Source: Azospirillum sp. TSA2s
GTDB taxonomy: Bacteria; Pseudomonadota; Alphaproteobacteria; Azospirillales; Azospirillaceae
Direction of reading: 5' to 3'
DNA length: 64,000 bases
Assembly (NCBI RefSeq): GCF_004923315.1
Contig: NZ_CP039648.1
Span: 283,501 to 347,500, forward strand
Part shown: positions 7,586-17,050 of the stretch, in pieces
How positions within the stretch are numbered: the stretch's first letter is position 1
How the letters are laid out: each line of letters starts with the position of its first letter
The notes under the pieces: model-generated
The model's database searches: none
Told to the model about the DNA's origin: nothing
The model's input: only the letters and a program-made list of their open reading frames with translations
Made by a program: the position numbers and the translations under genes

Positions 7586-9871
7586 TCAATGCTTGTCGTG
7601 GAACGTCCGGCTGATCACGTCGAGCTGCTGCTCGCGCGTCAGCTTGATGAAGTTCACCGCGTAACCGGAAACCCGGATGGTCAGCTGCGGATACAGCTCC
7701 GGATGGTCCATGGCGTGCAGCAGCGTCTCACGGTCGAAGACGTTGACGTTGATGTGGTGGCCGCCCTGGTGGGCATAGCCGTCCAGCATGCCGACCAGAT
7801 TGCTCACCCGCTCGTCTTCCGTGCGGCCGAGAGCGCCCGGAACGATGGTGAAGGTGTAGCTGATGCCGTCCTGCGCGTGCGAATAGGGCAGCTTCGCCAC
7901 GCTGGCCATCGACGCGATGGCGCCCTTCCTGTCCCGCCCGTGCATCGGGTTGGCACCCGGCGCGAAGGGTTGGCCGGCCTTGCGGCCGTCCGGCGTGTTG
8001 CCGGTCTTCTTGCCATAGACCACGTTGGAGGTGATCGTCAGCACCGACTGCGTCGGCATCGCGTTCCGGTAGGCCTTCTGCTTGCGCAGCGCCGTCATGA
8101 AGCGCTCGACCGCCCAAACCGCGATGTCGTCCACCCGGGCGTCGTTGTTGCCGAAGGCCGGATAGTCGCCCTCGATCTCGAAATCGGTGGCGAGGCCGCT
8201 GGCGTCGCGGATGACCTTCACCTTGGCAAACTTGATCGCCGACAGGCTGTCCGCCACCACGCTCAGGCCGGCGATGCCGCAGGCCATGGTGCGCAGGATG
8301 TCGCGGTCGTGCAGGGCCATCTCCATCCGCTCGTACATGTACTTGTCGTGCATGTAGTGGATGGCGTTCAGCGCGTTCATGTAGACCTTGGCCAACCACT
8401 CCATCATCGGCTCGAAGCGGGCCATGACCTCGTCATAGTCCAGCACGTCGCCGGTGATGGGCGCGAAGGCCGGGCCGATCTGCTCGCCCGAAACCTCGTC
8501 CTTGCCGCCGTTGATGGCGTACAGCAGCGTCTTGGCCAGATTGGCGCGGGCGCCGAAGAACTGCATCTGCTTGCCGATGCGCATCGCCGACACGCAGCAG
8601 GCGATGCCGTAATCGTCGCCCCAATAGCCGCGCATCAGGTCGTCGTTCTCGTACTGGACCGAGCAGGTCTTGATCGAGGTGTCGGCGCAGAAGCGCTTGA
8701 AGCCGTCCGGCAGCTGTTCCGACCACAGGACCGTCAGGTTCGGTTCCGGCGCCGGACCCAGATTGTGCAGGGTCTGCAGCATGCGGAAGTTGGTCTTGGT
8801 GACCAGCGTCCGGCCGTCCAGCCCCATGCCGCCCAGGCATTCCGTGACCCAGGTCGGATCGCCCGAGAACAGCTGGTCGTATTCCGGCGTGCGCAGGAAG
8901 CGGACCATGCGCAGCTTCATCACGAAATGGTCGATCATCTCCTGGGCTTCCGCCTCGGTGATGATGCCGTCGCGCAGGTCGCGCTCGATGTAGATGTCGA
9001 GGAAGCTGGACACCCGGCCCAGCGACATCGCCGCGCCGTTGGCTTCCTTCACCGCGGCCAGATAGGCCAGATAGGTCCATTGCACCGCTTCCCGCGCGGT
9101 AGCGGCCGGGCGCTTGACGTCGAAGCCGTAGGAGGCGGCCATCTCGACCAGTTCCTTCAGCGCGCGGATCTGCTCGGAGATTTCCTCGCGCAGGCGCAGC
9201 ACGTCCTCGTCGATGCGGCTGACCTCCAGCGAGGCGAGCTGGGCCTTCTTGTCCTTGATCAGGAAATCGGCGCCGTAGAGAGCCAGCCGGCGATAGTCGC
9301 CGATGATGCGGCCGCGGCCGTAGGCGTCGGGCAGGCCGGTGATGACGCCGGACTTGCGGCAGCGCAGCATCTCGGGCGTGTACACGTCGAACACGCCGTC
9401 ATTGTGCGTCTTGCGCAGGGCCGGGAAGATCTCTTCCAGCTTCGGCGACGGGGTGAAGCCGTAGGCTTCCAGGCCCGTCTTGACCATGCGCCAGCCGCCG
9501 AACGGCATGATCGCGCGCTTCAGCGGCTTTTCGGTCTGCAGGCCGACGATGACCTCCAGTTCCCGGTCGATGTAGCCGGCGGCGTGCGAGGTGATGGAGG
9601 CGAAGACTTCGGTGTCGGCGTCCAGTACGCCGCCCTTGGCGGCGCGTTCCTGCTTCAGCAGGTCGGTGACCTTGGCGAACAGCGCGGTGGTGCGGGCGGT
9701 GGGACCGGCGACGAAGCCCGCGTCGCCTTCATAAGGGCACAGGTTGCGCTGGATGAAATCGCGGACGTCGACCGAGCGGCGCCAGACGCCCGGGGCGAAA
9801 CCGCGCCAGGGGTCGGCGGCGGACTGCTGCTCCGTTGTCTGGGCAAGTCCGTCCATCAGCAGGGTGTCCAT
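7586..9871 (-). CDS. pflB: Formate C-acetyltransferase (pyruvate formate-lyase)
   Basis: A glycyl-radical enzyme converting pyruvate and CoA to acetyl-CoA and formate during anaerobic growth. The 761 residues match the E. coli length. The adjacent catalytic cysteines are Cys425-Cys426 in [10 protein letters not shown], and the radical glycine is Gly736 in RVSGYAVNF near the C-terminus. pflA lies downstream. The 397-base intergenic region to the divergent hexR gene holds two HexR-like operators and a weak FNR-like site, suggesting control by carbon flux and oxygen. PFL is not universal in alphaproteobacteria, so its pairing with a PFOR in the same window is notable. Confidence 0.97.
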   Translation of the reverse strand: MDTLLMDGLAQTTEQQSAADPWRGFAPGVWRRSVDVRDFIQRNLCPYEGDAGFVAGPTARTTALFAKVTDLLKQERAAKGGVLDADTEVFASITSHAAGYIDRELEVIVGLQTEKPLKRAIMPFGGWRMVKTGLEAYGFTPSPKLEEIFPALRKTHNDGVFDVYTPEMLRCRKSGVITGLPDAYGRGRIIGDYRRLALYGADFLIKDKKAQLASLEVSRIDEDVLRLREEISEQIRALKELVEMAASYGFDVKRPAATAREAVQWTYLAYLAAVKEANGAAMSLGRVSSFLDIYIERDLRDGIITEAEAQEMIDHFVMKLRMVRFLRTPEYDQLFSGDPTWVTECLGGMGLDGRTLVTKTNFRMLQTLHNLGPAPEPNLTVLWSEQLPDGFKRFCADTSIKTCSVQYENDDLMRGYWGDDYGIACCVSAMRIGKQMQFFGARANLAKTLLYAINGGKDEVSGEQIGPAFAPITGDVLDYDEVMARFEPMMEWLAKVYMNALNAIHYMHDKYMYERMEMALHDRDILRTMACGIAGLSVVADSLSAIKFAKVKVIRDASGLATDFEIEGDYPAFGNNDARVDDIAVWAVERFMTALRKQKAYRNAMPTQSVLTITSNVVYGKKTGNTPDGRKAGQPFAPGANPMHGRDRKGAIASMASVAKLPYSHAQDGISYTFTIVPGALGRTEDERVSNLVGMLDGYAHQGGHHINVNVFDRETLLHAMDHPELYPQLTIRVSGYAVNFIKLTREQQLDVISRTFHDKH

Positions 9872-9988
9872 GATGACTCCTCAGAGATTCAGACGTCGGC
9901 GCGGATCATAGGCCGTGTCGGCAGTCTCGTGGTGCCCGCGAACCGCGCGGGGCGATTGGAAGCATAGGCGCGATGGGCGCCGGATTCG

Positions 9989-10002
9989 TTGATACACGTC
10001 AT
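9989..10002 (-). promoter_or_regulatory. Weak FNR/FixK-like half-conserved site upstream of pflB
   Basis: On the minus strand the sequence is ATGACGTGTATCAA, against the FNR consensus TTGAT-N4-ATCAA. The right half is perfect; the left matches at three of five bases. It lies 118 bases upstream of the pflB start. An anaerobic activator there is biologically reasonable, but a single degenerate site is weak evidence. Confidence 0.25.
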
Positions 10003-10064
10003 ATTTTCAGAGCGGGCGGTGGACGGCAGATGCCATGGTTGGATGCCGTGATTTGCGCCCGCTC

Positions 10065-10079
10065 TGTAGTTTTACTACA
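10065..10079. promoter_or_regulatory. HexR-type operator 1
   Basis: TGTAGTTTTACTACA is a palindrome with 6-base arms. It fits the published HexR/RpiR-type consensus TGTARTwwwAYTACA. It lies 194 bases upstream of the pflB start, in the region shared with the divergent hexR-like gene. Confidence 0.68.
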
Positions 10080-10212
10080 TACTCCCGGACGGGCTTCTGG
10101 ACAAGGCGAACCGGCTCGACATTTTGTCGCAGGGTAAGGTCTGGCAGCTTGGAAACGCTTGGAAAGCACGCCTCGGCCGGGCGATGGAATCGGTCGTTCG
10201 CAGCGCTGTATA

Positions 10213-10227
10213 TGTAGCTTTGCTACA
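10213..10227. promoter_or_regulatory. HexR-type operator 2
   Basis: TGTAGCTTTGCTACA, extended by one more pair to ATGTAGC/GCTACAT, is centred 49 bases upstream of the regulator start codon and 148 bases from operator 1. It is a likely autoregulatory site. Two sites in one intergenic region could support looping. Confidence 0.7.
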
Positions 10228-10268
10228 TGTGCTAGGCTGACCCACAATCAGAAGGGAGAGCCCCCAGA

Positions 10269-11153
10269 ATGCTGGCGAGAATCGCCGCCGTCCGCGACCA
10301 GATCCGGCCATCGGAACGCAAGCTGGCCGACTATGCGATGGCCCATCCGGGCGACGTCATCAACCTGTCGATGGCCGAACTCGCCGACCGGGTCGGGGTG
10401 AGCGAGCCGACGGTGGCGCGTTTCTGCGCGGCTCTCGGCTGCCGCGGCTTTCGCGAATTCAAGATCAAGCTGGCGCAGGACATCGCCGGCGGCATGCCCT
10501 TCCTGCACCAGGACCTGTCGGCGGGCGGGGAGTTGAATGCCGAGGGCGGGGTGCCGGGAGCGGTGCTGGCCGGCAAGCTGTTCGACCGCACCATCGCCAC
10601 GCTGATGCAGGTGCGCAACAACCTGCCGGCCGACGCGGTGGACCGCGCCGCCGACGTTCTGGCCTCCGCCCGGCGGATCGAATTCTACGGTTCCGGCAAT
10701 TCCGGCACGGTGGCGGAGGATATCCAGCGCAAGTTCTTCCGGCTGGGCATGCCGACGGTCGCCTACACCGACTCCCACGTTTATTTCGCTTCCGCCCTGA
10801 CGCTGGCGAAGGGTGACGCGGTGGTCGCGGTGTCCAGCACCGGCCGCACCCGCGACATCCTCGACGCGGTGCGGAACGCCCGCAAGGCCGGCGCCGACGT
10901 GGTGGCGCTGACCCGCTCCGGCTCGCCGCTGGCGGAGATGGCGACGGTCAGCCTCGTCGCCGACATCGCCGACGATTTCGACATCCATTCGCCGATGACC
11001 GTCCGCATCGCCCATCTGGTCCTGGGCGACATCCTGTCGATCGCCGTGGCGTTGCGCATGGGCGACACGTTGCAGGAAAGGCTGAAGCGCCACGACCGCG
11101 CCGTTGACGCCCATGTGTCGGAGACCGTGTCGGCGCGGGCCGGCGATAGTTAA
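10269..11153 (+). CDS. hexR: RpiR/MurR-family regulator, HexR-like
   Basis: A 294-residue transcription factor with an N-terminal RpiR helix-turn-helix (ELADRVGVSEPTVARFCAAL, about residues 38-57, then RGFREFKIKLAQ) and a C-terminal SIS sugar-phosphate-binding domain (about 120-260: FYGSGNSGTVAEDIQRKFFR, VSSTGRTRDIL). Collinearity with enterobacterial and pseudomonad HexR is high. HexR represses Entner-Doudoroff and glucose-6-phosphate genes and is released by 2-keto-3-deoxy-6-phosphogluconate. Here it is divergent from pflB, with two HexR-like palindromes between. Assignment of the ligand is by homology only. Confidence 0.85.
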   Translation: MLARIAAVRDQIRPSERKLADYAMAHPGDVINLSMAELADRVGVSEPTVARFCAALGCRGFREFKIKLAQDIAGGMPFLHQDLSAGGELNAEGGVPGAVLAGKLFDRTIATLMQVRNNLPADAVDRAADVLASARRIEFYGSGNSGTVAEDIQRKFFRLGMPTVAYTDSHVYFASALTLAKGDAVVAVSSTGRTRDILDAVRNARKAGADVVALTRSGSPLAEMATVSLVADIADDFDIHSPMTVRIAHLVLGDILSIAVALRMGDTLQERLKRHDRAVDAHVSETVSARAGDS

Positions 11154-11292
11154 GACAGGTCAGAGGTTCGCATGGACGGGCCGCAGGCCGCGTCCCTTTC
11201 AACAAATGCGCCAAAAAGGAACGAAATCCTATAAAATCCGGCCTTCTCATCCGCATGCGGAGGCCGGTCAGATGGTACAGCATCAGGCATCA

Positions 11293-11398
11293 TGTTTCAC
11301 CATGTTCCATCCACCCGACGCTCTTCCATTCGGAAGGACGGGTCGCTGCGACATGGAACGACAGCCGGGATCCTGTTCCACGCTGTTCCATCCGCCCG
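11293..11398 (+). repeat. Pair of 25-base direct repeats
   Basis: Copies at 11293-11317 and 11374-11398 match at 21 of 25 bases. Each contains TGTT(T/C)CAC followed ten bases later by TGTTCCATCC. A single related block TGTTCCATCCGCC occurs at about 28138. The ten-base period of the TGTTnCA core suggests a protein-binding array. The pair lies in the 271-base space between hexR and the lipoprotein gene, which otherwise shows no gene. Confidence 0.45.
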
Positions 11399-11424
11399 GC
11401 CCTCCACCCAATCGGGCGGCGGGT

Positions 11425-11802
11425 TCACCGGCTGCCCGGCAGCGTCGCCCCGCCGCGGGCATAGACCTGGATCGGCCGGCAATCCTCGTCCAGCGTGACC
11501 ACCAGGGAGCCGGGCTGGTCCTTCAGATAGACCCAGGCGTCCCAGCGGACAATCGCGTCGCGGAACTCGTCGCGGTAGAGGCCGTAGCTCAGGCCGCGGA
11601 TATCACCGGCCGGAACATGCATCCCCGTCAGCACCGCCGCGGTCTGCGGGTTGCACTCGCCCGCGGAGTAGCGCTCCAGCGCGCTCAGCACCGCCGGGTC
11701 GGGCTGCGCCACCGGCGGGGGCGAGATGACGGAGGCGCAGGCCGAGACCAGAAGGGTCAGCGCACCGGCCGCGCCGGCGGCGGCAATCTTCGGCATGGTC
11801 AT
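11425..11802 (-). CDS. Small secreted lipoprotein, function unknown
   Basis: A 125-residue protein with a lipoprotein signal peptide: [20 protein letters not shown] followed by the lipobox Cys in VSAC. The mature part begins with a Pro-rich linker ([12 protein letters not shown]) and contains three more short hydrophobic strands, including [20 protein letters not shown] and a C-terminal [17 protein letters not shown] block (read as [18 protein letters not shown]). The frame extends upstream to 12015, but the signal peptide fixes the start at 11802 (or Met 11796). It is transcribed divergently from the RraA-family gene. I do not recognise a named family; the product is expected to be anchored in the inner or outer membrane. 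Confidence 0.65.
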   Translation of the reverse strand: MTMPKIAAAGAAGALTLLVSACASVISPPPVAQPDPAVLSALERYSAGECNPQTAAVLTGMHVPAGDIRGLSYGLYRDEFRDAIVRWDAWVYLKDQPGSLVVTLDEDCRPIQVYARGGATLPGSR

Positions 11803-12007
11803 GGAGGACACCACGGGTTCTTCTCGTCTTTCCGGAAATATGGGCGCGGGTCGCTGCGGCGTCGACTGCACGTTCGGCAGGCCTCCTGCGTCATGTTCGC
11901 CGACCTGCCTCGTCGCGGCGCGCCGCCCTTGCCTCCCGCCCGCCTTTGGCGCAAGAGGTGACGGGAGAAAGTCCCTGCACCGTTCACGCTGCGGAGCCCC
12001 AATCGCC

Positions 12008-12523
12008 ATGAGCACAGATCAGATCACCACCGCCTTCACCCCGACCTGCGACCTGTTCGACCGTTTCAAGGACGATGCCCGCTACGTCCTGCCGGGCTTC
12101 CGCGACTTCGGCGCTGTCACCCGCTTCACCGGCGAGGTCGTCACCGTGAAGTGCCTGGAGGACAATTCCCGCGTCAAGGAACTGCTGGCCACCCCCGGCG
12201 CCGGCCGCGTCCTGGTGGTTGACGGCGCCGGCAGCCTGCGCTGCGCCCTGATGGGCGACATGATCGCCGCGTCCGCCGTCAAGAACGGCTGGGCCGGCGT
12301 GGTGATCTGGGGCTGCGTCCGCGATGTGGCCGAACTGGCGACCCTGCCTCTCGGCATCAAGGCGCTGGCGTCGATCCCGCGCGCCTCCACCCGCCGCGAC
12401 CAGGGGCTGGTCGACGTGGCGGTGGAACTGCCCGGTGCGGCGGTCCGTCCCGGCGACATCCTGTTCGCCGACGAGGACGGCATCGTCCTGCTGACGCCGG
12501 AGCAGGCCGCCGCGCTGAAGTAA
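12008..12523 (+). CDS. RraA-family protein (RNase E regulator-like / 4-hydroxy-4-methyl-2-oxoglutarate aldolase fold)
   Basis: A 171-residue protein of the RraA fold. ATG 12008 is preceded by CGGAG; a longer in-frame extension to 11726 overlaps the divergent lipoprotein gene and is unlikely. The N-terminal half follows E. coli RraA closely ([33 protein letters not shown]). However, it has the GDMIA and GCVRDVAEL segments, where class II pyruvate aldolases place the metal-binding Asp and substrate Arg. E. coli RraA lacks these acidic residues. The sequence therefore allows aldolase or oxaloacetate decarboxylase activity, RNase E inhibition, or both. It may act in aromatic-acid degradation, but no partner genes are nearby. 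Confidence 0.82.
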   Translation: MSTDQITTAFTPTCDLFDRFKDDARYVLPGFRDFGAVTRFTGEVVTVKCLEDNSRVKELLATPGAGRVLVVDGAGSLRCALMGDMIAASAVKNGWAGVVIWGCVRDVAELATLPLGIKALASIPRASTRRDQGLVDVAVELPGAAVRPGDILFADEDGIVLLTPEQAAALK

Positions 12524-12622
12524 AGCGGGGTTGGCAAAGTGGTCATACCAAGCGCCGGTAATACCAGTGCAAAAAGAATGGCTGCTTCATCCTGCCCGCT
12601 TCACGTAAGCGGGGCGCCCCCT

Positions 12623-12651
12623 TGCACTTTCATTTAAGCAGGCATATAAAC
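12623..12651 (+). promoter_or_regulatory. Sigma-70-type promoter of acnB
   Basis: TTGCAC (12623-12628), a 17-base spacer and TATAAA (12646-12651) give a near-consensus promoter. It predicts a start near 12658 and a leader of about 68 bases before the GTG start codon. Confidence 0.62.
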
Positions 12652-12725
12652 CCGACCTGAGTTCAAGCGGGCCGTCTCACGGTTCCCATCCAAGGGCCGG
12701 CCTTTCATTTATGAGGAACCCTGCC

Positions 12726-15317
12726 GTGCTCGAAGCCTATCGCCAGCACGCGGCCGAACGCGCCGCCCTCGGAATCCCGGCTCTGCCCCTCACCGCGAAG
12801 CAGACGTCGGAGCTGATCGACCTGCTGAAGGCCCCGCCGGCGGGCGAGGAGGCCTTCCTCCTCGACCTCATCACCCACCGCGTTCCGGCCGGCGTCGATG
12901 ACGCCGCCCGCGTCAAGGCCGGCTTCCTGGCTGCCGTCGCCAAGGGCAACGACAGCTCGCCGCTGATCTCCAAGGTCAAGGCCACCGAACTGCTGGGCAC
13001 CATGCTCGGCGGCTTCAACGTCCAGCCGCTGATCGACCTGCTGTCGGACGCCGAATGCGGCGCCGCCGCCGCGGAAGGCCTGAAGAAGACCCTGCTGGTC
13101 TTCGACTTCTTCCACGACGTCAAGGAACTGGCCGACAAGGGCAACGCCAACGCCAAGGCGGTGCTGCAGTCCTGGGCCGATGCCGAGTGGTTCACCTCGC
13201 GTCCGGAAGTCCCGGCGTCGATGACGCTGACCGTCTTCAAGGTGTCGGGCGAGACCAACACCGACGACCTGTCGCCGGCCCCGGATGCCTGGAGCCGTCC
13301 GGACATCCCGCTGCACGCGCTGGCGATGCTGAAGAACCCGCGTCCGGGCATCGAGGCCGACGAGCCGGGCCAGCGCGGCCCGACCAAGCAGCTGGAAGCG
13401 CTGAAGCAGAAGGGCAACCTGATCGCCTATGTCGGCGACGTGGTCGGCACCGGCTCCTCGCGCAAGTCCGCCACCAACTCGGTGCTGTGGTTCACCGGCG
13501 AGGACATCCCGTTCGTCCCGAACAAGCGTTTCGGCGGCGTCTGCCTCGGCACCAAGATCGCCCCGATCTTCTACAACACGATGGAAGACGCCGGCGCCCT
13601 GCCCATCGAGTTGGACGTCAACAAGATGGAGATGGGCGACGTCATCGAGCTGCGCCCCTATGAAGGCAAGGCCCTGAAGAACGGCGAGGTCATCGCCGAG
13701 TTCACCGTGAAGTCCGAGGTGATCTTCGACGAGGTGCGTGCCGGCGGCCGCATCCCGCTGATCATCGGCCGCGGCCTGACCGCCCGCGCCCGCGAGGCGC
13801 TGGGTCTGGCTCCCTCGACCCTGTTCCGCCAGTCCGCCGCCCCGGCCGACACCGGCAAGGGCTTCACGCTGGCCCAGAAGATGGTCGGCCGCGCCTGTGG
13901 CTTGGCCGAAGGCAAGGGCGTCCGTCCGGGCACCTATTGCGAACCGAAGATGACCACGGTCGGGTCGCAGGACACCACCGGCCCGATGACCCGCGACGAG
14001 CTGAAGGACCTGGCCTGCCTGGGCTTCTCGGCCGACCTCGTGATGCAGTCCTTCTGCCACACTGCCGCTTATCCGAAGCTGGTGGACGTGAAGATGCACC
14101 ATGAGCTGCCGGACTTCATCTCCACCCGCGGCGGCGTCGCGCTGCGTCCGGGCGACGGCGTCATCCACTCCTGGCTGAACCGCCTGCTGCTGCCGGACAC
14201 CGTCGGCACCGGCGGCGACAGCCACACCCGCTTCCCGATCGGCATCAGCTTCCCGGCCGGCTCCGGTCTGGTCGCCTTCGCCGCTGCCACCGGCGTCATG
14301 CCGCTGGACATGCCGGAATCGGTCCTGGTCCGCTTCAAGGGCACGATGCAGCCGGGCGTCACCCTGCGTGACCTCGTCAACGCCATCCCGCTCTACGCGA
14401 TCAAGGCCGGTCTGCTGACGGTCGAGAAGAAGGGCAAGAAGAACATCTTCTCCGGCCGCATCCTGGAGATCGAAGGTCTGCCGGAGCTGAAGGTCGAGCA
14501 GGCATTCGAGCTGTCCGATGCCTCCGCCGAGCGGTCTGCGGCGGGCTGCACCGTGCAGCTCAGCAAAGAGCCGATCATCGAGTACATGACCTCCAACATC
14601 ACGCTGATGAAGTGGATGATCGCCAATGGGTACGCCGATGCGCGCACCCTGGAGCGCCGCATCAAGGCGATGGAGGCCTGGATCGCCGATCCGCAGCTGC
14701 TGAAGCCCGATGCCGACGCCGAGTATGCCGCTGTGATCGAGATCGATCTGGCCGACATCAAGGAGCCGATCCTGGCCTGCCCGAACGATCCGGACGACGT
14801 GAAGACGCTGTCCGAGGTCGCCGGCGACAAGATCGACGAGGTGTTCATCGGCTCCTGCATGACCAACATCGGCCACTTCCGCGCCGCCGGTAAGATCCTG
14901 AACGGCAAATCGGACATCCCGACCCGCCTGTGGATCGCCCCGCCGACGAAGATGGACGCGATGATGCTGACCGAGGAAGGCTATTACGCCACCCTCGGCA
15001 AGGCCGGCGCCCGCATGGAGATGCCGGGCTGCTCGCTGTGCATGGGCAACCAGGCGCAGGTGCGCAAGGGTTCGACCGCCATCTCGACCTCGACCCGCAA
15101 CTTCCCGAACCGTCTGGGCATTGACACCCGCGTCTACCTGTCGTCGGCCGAACTGGCCGCCGTCGCGGCGCTGCTGGGCAAGATCCCGACCACCGAGGAG
15201 TATCTGGCCCAGGTCGGCGTGGTGAACCAGGCCGCCGCCGACATCTACCGCTACATGAACTTCGACCAGATCCCGGCTTTCCAGGAAGTCGCGGACAAGG
15301 TCGCCGTCCCCGCCTGA
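12726..15317 (+). CDS. acnB: Aconitate hydratase B / 2-methylisocitrate dehydratase
   Basis: TCA-cycle enzyme isomerising citrate to isocitrate via cis-aconitate with a [4Fe-4S] cluster. The product aligns end to end with E. coli AcnB. It has the HEAT-like N-terminal domain, the swivel domain ([20 protein letters not shown]) and the catalytic domains with cluster ligands in [15 protein letters not shown] and [12 protein letters not shown]. An in-frame ATG at 12711 has no ribosome-binding site. GTG 12726 is preceded at 7 bases by GAGGAA and gives the N-terminus LEAYRQH seen in the family, so I place the start there (863 residues). A clear promoter lies upstream and a terminator follows. AcnB often senses iron and oxidative stress post-transcriptionally. 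Confidence 0.96.
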   Translation: MLEAYRQHAAERAALGIPALPLTAKQTSELIDLLKAPPAGEEAFLLDLITHRVPAGVDDAARVKAGFLAAVAKGNDSSPLISKVKATELLGTMLGGFNVQPLIDLLSDAECGAAAAEGLKKTLLVFDFFHDVKELADKGNANAKAVLQSWADAEWFTSRPEVPASMTLTVFKVSGETNTDDLSPAPDAWSRPDIPLHALAMLKNPRPGIEADEPGQRGPTKQLEALKQKGNLIAYVGDVVGTGSSRKSATNSVLWFTGEDIPFVPNKRFGGVCLGTKIAPIFYNTMEDAGALPIELDVNKMEMGDVIELRPYEGKALKNGEVIAEFTVKSEVIFDEVRAGGRIPLIIGRGLTARAREALGLAPSTLFRQSAAPADTGKGFTLAQKMVGRACGLAEGKGVRPGTYCEPKMTTVGSQDTTGPMTRDELKDLACLGFSADLVMQSFCHTAAYPKLVDVKMHHELPDFISTRGGVALRPGDGVIHSWLNRLLLPDTVGTGGDSHTRFPIGISFPAGSGLVAFAAATGVMPLDMPESVLVRFKGTMQPGVTLRDLVNAIPLYAIKAGLLTVEKKGKKNIFSGRILEIEGLPELKVEQAFELSDASAERSAAGCTVQLSKEPIIEYMTSNITLMKWMIANGYADARTLERRIKAMEAWIADPQLLKPDADAEYAAVIEIDLADIKEPILACPNDPDDVKTLSEVAGDKIDEVFIGSCMTNIGHFRAAGKILNGKSDIPTRLWIAPPTKMDAMMLTEEGYYATLGKAGARMEMPGCSLCMGNQAQVRKGSTAISTSTRNFPNRLGIDTRVYLSSAELAAVAALLGKIPTTEEYLAQVGVVNQAAADIYRYMNFDQIPAFQEVADKVAVPA

Positions 15318-15342
15318 TAGCAGGACACAGCGGTCAGTGATG

Positions 15343-15377
15343 AAAACCCCCGTCGGAGCGATCCGGCGGGGGTTTTT
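15343..15377 (+). terminator. Intrinsic terminator of acnB
   Basis: AAAACCCCCG and CGGGGGTTTTT form a GC-rich stem closed by A/T pairs and a T-tract, 25 bases after the acnB stop. Confidence 0.85.
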
Positions 15378-15405
15378 GTTGCCATTCCCTCTTCCGAGGA
15401 AGCGC

Positions 15406-15434
15406 TTGACGTTTAACGTTTTCCGTCATATGGT
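15406..15434 (+). promoter_or_regulatory. Promoter of the higBA operon with overlapping palindrome
   Basis: TTGACG (15406-15411), a 17-base spacer and TATGGT (15429-15434) form the promoter. The palindrome ACGTTTAACGT (15409-15419) overlaps the -35 box and is a candidate HigA operator. The expected start of transcription falls at about 15441, the A of the toxin ATG, so the message may be leaderless. Confidence 0.55.
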
Positions 15435-15440
15435 GTTTGA

Positions 15441-15719
15441 ATGATACGCAGTTTCCGTGATCGGCGAACCAAGGCGCTGTATGACGGCGAAGCCGTCCGT
15501 CAGTTCGGTGCCATCTCCAAAGTCGCTGTTCGGAAACTGGACATGCTGAACGCTGCGGCAGTGTTGGAGGATTTGCGTTCGCCACCGGGGAACCGACTGG
15601 AAGCGCTCAGAGGAGATCGAGCTGGGCAGCATAGCATCCGCATCAACGACCAATGGCGTGTCTGCTTCGTCTGGCGCGAGGACGGCGTCTACGAGGTGGA
15701 GATCGTTGATTACCATTAG
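15441..15719 (+). CDS. higB: HigB/GraT-type toxin (RelE superfamily mRNA interferase)
   Basis: A 92-residue ribosome-dependent mRNA endonuclease toxin. Family features are the N-terminal IRSFRDRRTKALYDG, the central LRSPPGNRLEALRGDRAGQHSIRIN block and the end DQWRVCFVWREDG-VYEVEIVDYH. The order is toxin first, antitoxin second, as in higBA/graTA rather than relBE. The antitoxin starts 16 bases after the stop. No ribosome-binding site precedes ATG 15441. The promoter -10 box ends 6 bases before the start codon, which implies leaderless translation and could keep toxin synthesis low. Confidence 0.9.
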   Translation: MIRSFRDRRTKALYDGEAVRQFGAISKVAVRKLDMLNAAAVLEDLRSPPGNRLEALRGDRAGQHSIRINDQWRVCFVWREDGVYEVEIVDYH

Positions 15720-15735
15720 GAGGGGGGATCAGACG

Positions 15736-16023
15736 ATGCGCGTCAAAACACATCCCGGCGAAGTCCTGCGGGAGGAATTCATGGAGCCGCTGGGGCTGAC
15801 GGCCAATGCGCTGTCCATTGCTCTGCGTGTTCCCGCCACCCGGATTGGCGAGATCGTCAACGAACGTCGGGGCATCAGTGCCGACACCGCCTTACGCCTT
15901 GCCCGTTACTTCGGCACCACGCCACAATTCTGGCTGAACCTGCAGTCCGACCATGACCTGTCGGTTGCCGCCAGCGAGCATGGCGCGGAGATCGAACGCG
16001 ACGTCCATCCCCGCGCAGCGTGA
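15736..16023 (+). CDS. higA: HigA/GraA-type antitoxin (XRE helix-turn-helix)
   Basis: A 95-residue antitoxin that neutralises HigB and represses the operon. It begins KTHPGEVLREEFMEPLGLTA, the signature of the VapI/HigA group. The helix-turn-helix follows (ALSIALRVPATRIGEIVNER, about residues 25-44, then RGISADTALRLARYFGTTPQFWLNLQ). ATG 15736 has AGGGGGGA upstream. The palindrome at 15409-15419 is a likely binding site. Pairing and order with higB make the assignment firm. Confidence 0.93.
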   Translation: MRVKTHPGEVLREEFMEPLGLTANALSIALRVPATRIGEIVNERRGISADTALRLARYFGTTPQFWLNLQSDHDLSVAASEHGAEIERDVHPRAA

Positions 16024-16063
16024 CGCTCACCAACGTCGACATCGCCCTTATGACTGTGTTTCA

Positions 16064-16969
16064 CTATTCCTCTGGCCCGCGATAAGCGGTCCCGTCCTCC
16101 GCCCGTGCCGGTTTTTCCAGATAGATCCCGCGGCGCGGGGTGGCGATGCTGTCGAACTCGTCGGCCAGCCGGTGCAGGGCGGTTCGCATCTCGGTTCCGT
16201 GCATCGGCTCGCCATGGCCGGTGATGACCAGTTCCGGTTCCAGGGCCGCCAGCCGGGCGACTGAATCCTTGGCCTTGTCCCATTCGACGGTGAAGTACAT
16301 GGGCGGTCCGTGCATTTCCGCCCGCTGAACCGCCACCGCATAGGCCGACTCCTGCCCCGTGGTTACGAAGGCGTCGCCGACGATCATCGAGCGGTCCTGC
16401 TCCCGCCAGAAGGAGACATGGCCGACGCTGTGCCCCGGCGTATGAACCCAGCGCCAGCCGGGCATCACCGACACCGATCCATCCTCCGGCAAGGCCCGCA
16501 GGCGGAAACTGACGTCCACCGGCTTGCGCGGATAGAAGCGCGCCAATGCCGCCATCGCGCCGCCACCGACCGACGGATCACCCGGCGGGTAGGCGGCCTG
16601 CCCGTTCAGATAGGGATGCTCCAGCGGGTGGGCGTAGACCGGGGTATCCCACTCCTCCGCCAGATCCTCCAGCGCCCCGACATGGTCGAAATGGCCGTGG
16701 GTCATGACGATGGCGGCCGGCCGTGAATCGCGGCCGAACCGCTCCGCCGCCGCGCTGCGGATGAAGCCCTTGGTGCCGATCAGTCCGGTGTCGATCAGCA
16801 CCCATTCGCGGTCGCCGGCTCGCGGCGGACCCCAGAACACCACATTGACGATGCCGAGCCGCCGATAGGCGAGGTCGGGCGCAATCTCGTGCGTATGGTC
16901 GTTGCGCAGCGCGTCGAGTGCCGGATCGATCGCGCTGCTGTCCTCCGACAAGGGGATCTGCCTGGCCAT
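16064..16969 (-). CDS. Metallo-beta-lactamase-fold hydrolase
   Basis: A 301-residue cytoplasmic MBL-fold protein. The metal-binding motif is THGHFDH (about residues 90-96), with later ligands in HTPGHSVGHV, GDAF and TGHGEP. There is no signal peptide. It lies 81 bases downstream of an SDR gene at the distal end of the minus-strand dgo/tct cluster, so it may hydrolyse a lactone or thioester intermediate of the same pathway. This is inference from position; the MBL fold alone does not define a substrate. Confidence 0.85.
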   Translation of the reverse strand: MARQIPLSEDSSAIDPALDALRNDHTHEIAPDLAYRRLGIVNVVFWGPPRAGDREWVLIDTGLIGTKGFIRSAAAERFGRDSRPAAIVMTHGHFDHVGALEDLAEEWDTPVYAHPLEHPYLNGQAAYPPGDPSVGGGAMAALARFYPRKPVDVSFRLRALPEDGSVSVMPGWRWVHTPGHSVGHVSFWREQDRSMIVGDAFVTTGQESAYAVAVQRAEMHGPPMYFTVEWDKAKDSVARLAALEPELVITGHGEPMHGTEMRTALHRLADEFDSIATPRRGIYLEKPARAEDGTAYRGPEE

Positions 16970-17050
16970 GGTCGTTCCTCTCCTGCCCGTGTCTTACGAC
17001 AACAGCATGGAGCGGCGCTTGTCCTGCGATCCCCTGCCGGTCCAGCCTCT

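Noticed and set aside
7589..9967. 792-codon open frame on the plus strand, antisense to pflB
   Set aside because: No family resemblance; His/Val/Gly/Arg-rich composition typical of reading the reverse strand of a GC-rich gene. pflB is certain.
11293..11398. Resemblance of TGTTTCAC/TGTTCCAC to ParB parS sites
   Set aside because: parS is a palindrome; here only direct half-sites occur. Kept as a repeat, not called as parS.
12705..14876. 723-codon open frame antisense to acnB
   Set aside because: Shadow of a certain gene on the other strand; low-complexity composition, no recognisable motif.
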